This document shows positions 5,419 to 7,190 of a stretch of 7,190 nt of DNA, piece by piece. Numbering within the stretch: the stretch's first letter is position 1; every line of letters starts with the position of its first letter. A program made the position numbers and the translations under genes. The DNA is taken from positions 1-7,190 of the forward strand of contig JAQXEB010000026.1 in assembly GCA_029251065.1 (NCBI GenBank), in the 5' to 3' direction. The notes beneath the pieces were generated by a model. That model was not told the DNA's origin, did not search any database, and saw only the letters and a list, made by a program, of their open reading frames with translations. Source of the DNA: Luminiphilus sp. Its GTDB lineage: Bacteria > Pseudomonadota > Gammaproteobacteria > Pseudomonadales > Halieaceae.

Positions 5419-6519
5419 TTAAAGGGGGCTCGGAACGATCAGTACCTTACCATTCCTGCCGCCTTCATTCGACCGTGTCACGGCTTGTTTAATTTGATCA
5501 ATCGTAAAGCGCGAATCAATATCGGCTTTCAAGGTACCGTTTACAATGAGCGGAATCACTTGCCCAAAGGCCGCTTGCTTCTCTAGCATGCTCGCCGTCT
5601 GATACCACTTATATAACCAAAACCCCCGCAGGCGCGTGTCGTTGCCTATTAGCATTCGGGTATTTAAAGGAGCAGGTTTTCCCGAAAGAAGGCCGAAGGT
5701 TACCAATGTACCGCCATAGCCAAGGCTGTCGGACAACCGAGCGAAGGTGTCGCCGCCCACAGGATCCAGCGCTAAGACAATGGGCGCATTGCTAGTTGCT
5801 TTGGCAATGTCAGCCGCTAAATTAGGCCCGTCAATGAGGACAACATCTGCACCTTTGGCCATCAACTCTTCCGCCAAGCCCTCCCGGCGAACAATATTGA
5901 CAGTTTTAATGCCCCGCTGTTTGGCCAGCTGAATGACGTAGCCACCGACAGCAGAGTTTGCCGCACTCTGTGCAATCCATTGACCCTCTGCCACATCGGT
6001 ATACGCGGTCAGCATAAGCAGTGCAGTCAGCGGATTAACCGCCGCCATGGCCAGCTGCTCAATGACGTCAGCACCAACAGGGCCAAGATCAGGAAGCGGC
6101 AGAAAGCCTGCTGCCGGAGCAACAAGCTCTTCCGCCCACGTATTCCCACTCGCAAGAAGAACCAGTTGTCCCACTGTCAGTGCCTGAACGTCTGCAGATA
6201 CTTCGGTAACGCGACCAATACCCTCGCTGCCCGGACGTGCGGGCAGTACGGGGTCAACCCCATAATTACCCGCAATCTGCAGGAGGTCGGAAGGGTTAAT
6301 GGGCGAGGCAAGTACTTTGACGCGGACTTCCCCTGGACGTAACGCCCGCGACGCCTCTGTTTTTACTTCAAGCACCGTCGCAGGGTCGCCCATCTGGCTA
6401 AAGCCAACGTGCTTTACTTGATTACCCTCATGCGCCGCACCTGAGTGGTGGCCCGCCGTAGCAAGCGCGCCAGTGCCAAGAAAAAAAGCCAACAGTGTGG
6501 TCTTTGCGATATTTTTCAT
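5419..6519 (-). CDS. Medium-chain reductase (enoyl-thioester/quinone reductase-like) with apparent Sec signal peptide
   Basis: From ATG at 6519 the product is 366 residues. Residues 1-22 look like a Sec signal peptide (MKNIAK, then a hydrophobic core ending ALATA), followed by a His-rich linker (GHHSG). The rest is a zinc-free medium-chain dehydrogenase/reductase. SPINPSDLLQIAGNYG (72-87) and PARPGSEGIGRV (93-104) mark the catalytic domain of the MECR/quinone reductase group. ANSAVGGYVIQLAK (187-200) is the NADP-binding loop, with KTVNIVRR (205-212) as the following strand. The mature part, near 340 residues, matches the family. Such enzymes reduce enoyl thioesters or quinones with NADPH in the cytoplasm or mitochondria, so an export signal is odd. 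An alternative ATG at 6531 adds four residues but has no ribosome site, whereas GGA lies 7 bases before 6519. The gene lies about 90 bases downstream of the transporter gene on the same strand. Confidence 0.88.
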   Translation of the reverse strand: MKNIAKTTLLAFFLGTGALATAGHHSGAAHEGNQVKHVGFSQMGDPATVLEVKTEASRALRPGEVRVKVLASPINPSDLLQIAGNYGVDPVLPARPGSEGIGRVTEVSADVQALTVGQLVLLASGNTWAEELVAPAAGFLPLPDLGPVGADVIEQLAMAAVNPLTALLMLTAYTDVAEGQWIAQSAANSAVGGYVIQLAKQRGIKTVNIVRREGLAEELMAKGADVVLIDGPNLAADIAKATSNAPIVLALDPVGGDTFARLSDSLGYGGTLVTFGLLSGKPAPLNTRMLIGNDTRLRGFWLYKWYQTASMLEKQAAFGQVIPLIVNGTLKADIDSRFTIDQIKQAVTRSNEGGRNGKVLIVPSPL

Positions 6520-6537
6520 AACGAATTCCATTACCAG

Positions 6538-6574
6538 TTATTAGTGTGTGTAAGTCGAAGGTCAATGAGCTCAT
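6538..6574 (-). promoter_or_regulatory. Candidate promoter and palindrome upstream of the medium-chain reductase
   Basis: On the minus strand TTGACC (6565-6560), a 5/6 match to the -35 consensus, is followed after 16 bases by TAATAA (6543-6538), a weak -10. The start would fall near 6531, about 12 bases before the preferred ATG. The 10-bp perfect palindrome ATGAGCTCAT (6565-6574) abuts the -35 and could be an operator. Both are pattern matches; the gene might equally be read through from the transporter gene. Confidence 0.25.
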
Positions 6575-6611
6575 CGATAGCCCAAGCGCCTAAAAAAAGC
6601 CTGTAGTTCAT

Positions 6612-7190
6612 CTAGTGAGTGCCTCCTCGAGCCGCTGAGGTCGCATCGGCAGGGGTCGTATTGGACTCCGAATCGTCACGCTCAAACCAACGACCGAGAT
6701 AGATGCCTACGAGTGACCAGAGCGCCGCGATGCCAGCACCCACTACCGCAACCGCCGCCAATCCGAGCCCCAAACCTTGCGTCAACCCAGTGAATAACCA
6801 CGCCATCAACATGTCGCCACCGCGGTAGGCGACCACGTCGATAACCGGTTTTGCCTTAAATCGGGTTTCACGATCAACGCGCGTAAACAGCATTTCGCGA
6901 GCGGGTCGAGTCACAGCATAGTTCCCCGCACGACGCACAATTTGCAGCACCACTACAGCGCCTAGCAGTGGCGAAATCGCCAGCACAAGCAGCCCTATGC
7001 AAATGAGGACAGGGACCAGTGCGATGGTGAGCGGCATACCGAATTTACTCACAATCCGGCCGGTGACAAGCAGCCCCGTAGAAATCGACAAGATATTAAC
7101 GGCGAGGTCCATCTGTGCCCAGATCGCCGTGCGCTCGGGCCGGGTGAGCTCACTGAGTAAGTTTTTAAGCTCGAAGTAAACAAAGGAACT
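6612..7190 (-). CDS. Membrane transporter C-terminal part, NTP/NDP exchange (MFS-like) family
   Basis: The frame is open from the right window edge (base 7190) to the TAG at 6612, giving 192 residues of a larger protein; the ATG at 7112 is internal. The visible part begins YFELKNLLSELTRPERTAIW, then has helices around residues 28-50, 54-84 and 130-165 of the fragment. The stretch RRAGNYAVTRPAREMLFTRV, followed by KAKPVIDVVAYRGGDML, strongly recalls the TLC-like ATP/ADP translocase (Npt1/Npt2) group, which bacterial genomes often list as MFS transporters. Characterised members exchange nucleotides in intracellular bacteria and plastids; in free-living bacteria the substrate is mostly unknown. 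The C-terminal tail (about 168-192) is charged and Ser/Thr/Ala-rich, presumably cytoplasmic. Assignment as a transporter is firm, that of the subfamily moderate. Confidence 0.75.
   Translation of the reverse strand, partial: SSFVYFELKNLLSELTRPERTAIWAQMDLAVNILSISTGLLVTGRIVSKFGMPLTIALVPVLICIGLLVLAISPLLGAVVVLQIVRRAGNYAVTRPAREMLFTRVDRETRFKAKPVIDVVAYRGGDMLMAWLFTGLTQGLGLGLAAVAVVGAGIAALWSLVGIYLGRWFERDDSESNTTPADATSAARGGTH

Noticed and set aside
5185..6342. Rightward frames of 133, 61 and 120 codons opposite the medium-chain reductase
   Set aside because: They overlap a well-supported gene or the convergent spacer and have no recognisable features.
6580..6615. Run of seven Ts on the minus strand after the transporter stop codon as a terminator
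   Set aside because: No stem of useful length precedes the T run, so it is not a credible intrinsic terminator.

Overview
The window reads as ordinary chromosomal DNA of a free-living, probably marine, Gram-negative gammaproteobacterium. The sequence itself shows a TonB-dependent outer-membrane receptor, a twin-arginine lipoprotein signal, a close YghU-type glutathione transferase and roughly balanced base composition. A Halieaceae/OM60-like origin is a guess from the gene mix, not something the sequence proves. I see no rRNA, tRNA, CRISPR array, insertion sequence or integration site.

Left part (1-3468): a divergent cluster. Leftward, a six-helix membrane protein of unknown family (688-1443) is followed by the start of a TonB-dependent receptor (614 to beyond base 1). 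A 74-base spacer between them holds a strong imperfect hairpin and a G8 tract. Rightward lies a twin-arginine-exported, lipid-anchored FAD enzyme of the spermidine-dehydrogenase-like group (1549-3468). The shared 105-base control region carries two near-identical operator-like repeats exactly 22 bp apart, overlapping plausible promoters for both directions. A reasonable inference is a co-regulated module that takes up a small compound across the outer membrane and oxidises it in the periplasm. The substrate cannot be read from the sequence.

Middle (3500-5285): a TetR-family regulator (leftward) converges on the flavoenzyme and is divergent from yghU (rightward), a disulfide-bond reductase of the glutathione transferase fold. 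The TetR protein could control yghU, the left-hand cluster, or itself. Candidate sites exist in each place.

Right part (5419-7190): leftward genes for a medium-chain reductase of the enoyl-thioester/quinone reductase group, unusual in having an apparent Sec signal peptide, and the C-terminal part of a membrane transporter resembling the nucleotide (NTP/NDP) exchange family, cut by the window edge.

The strongest leads are the tandem operator in the divergent promoter, the exported medium-chain reductase, and the unrecognised membrane protein placed with the receptor and the exported flavoenzyme.
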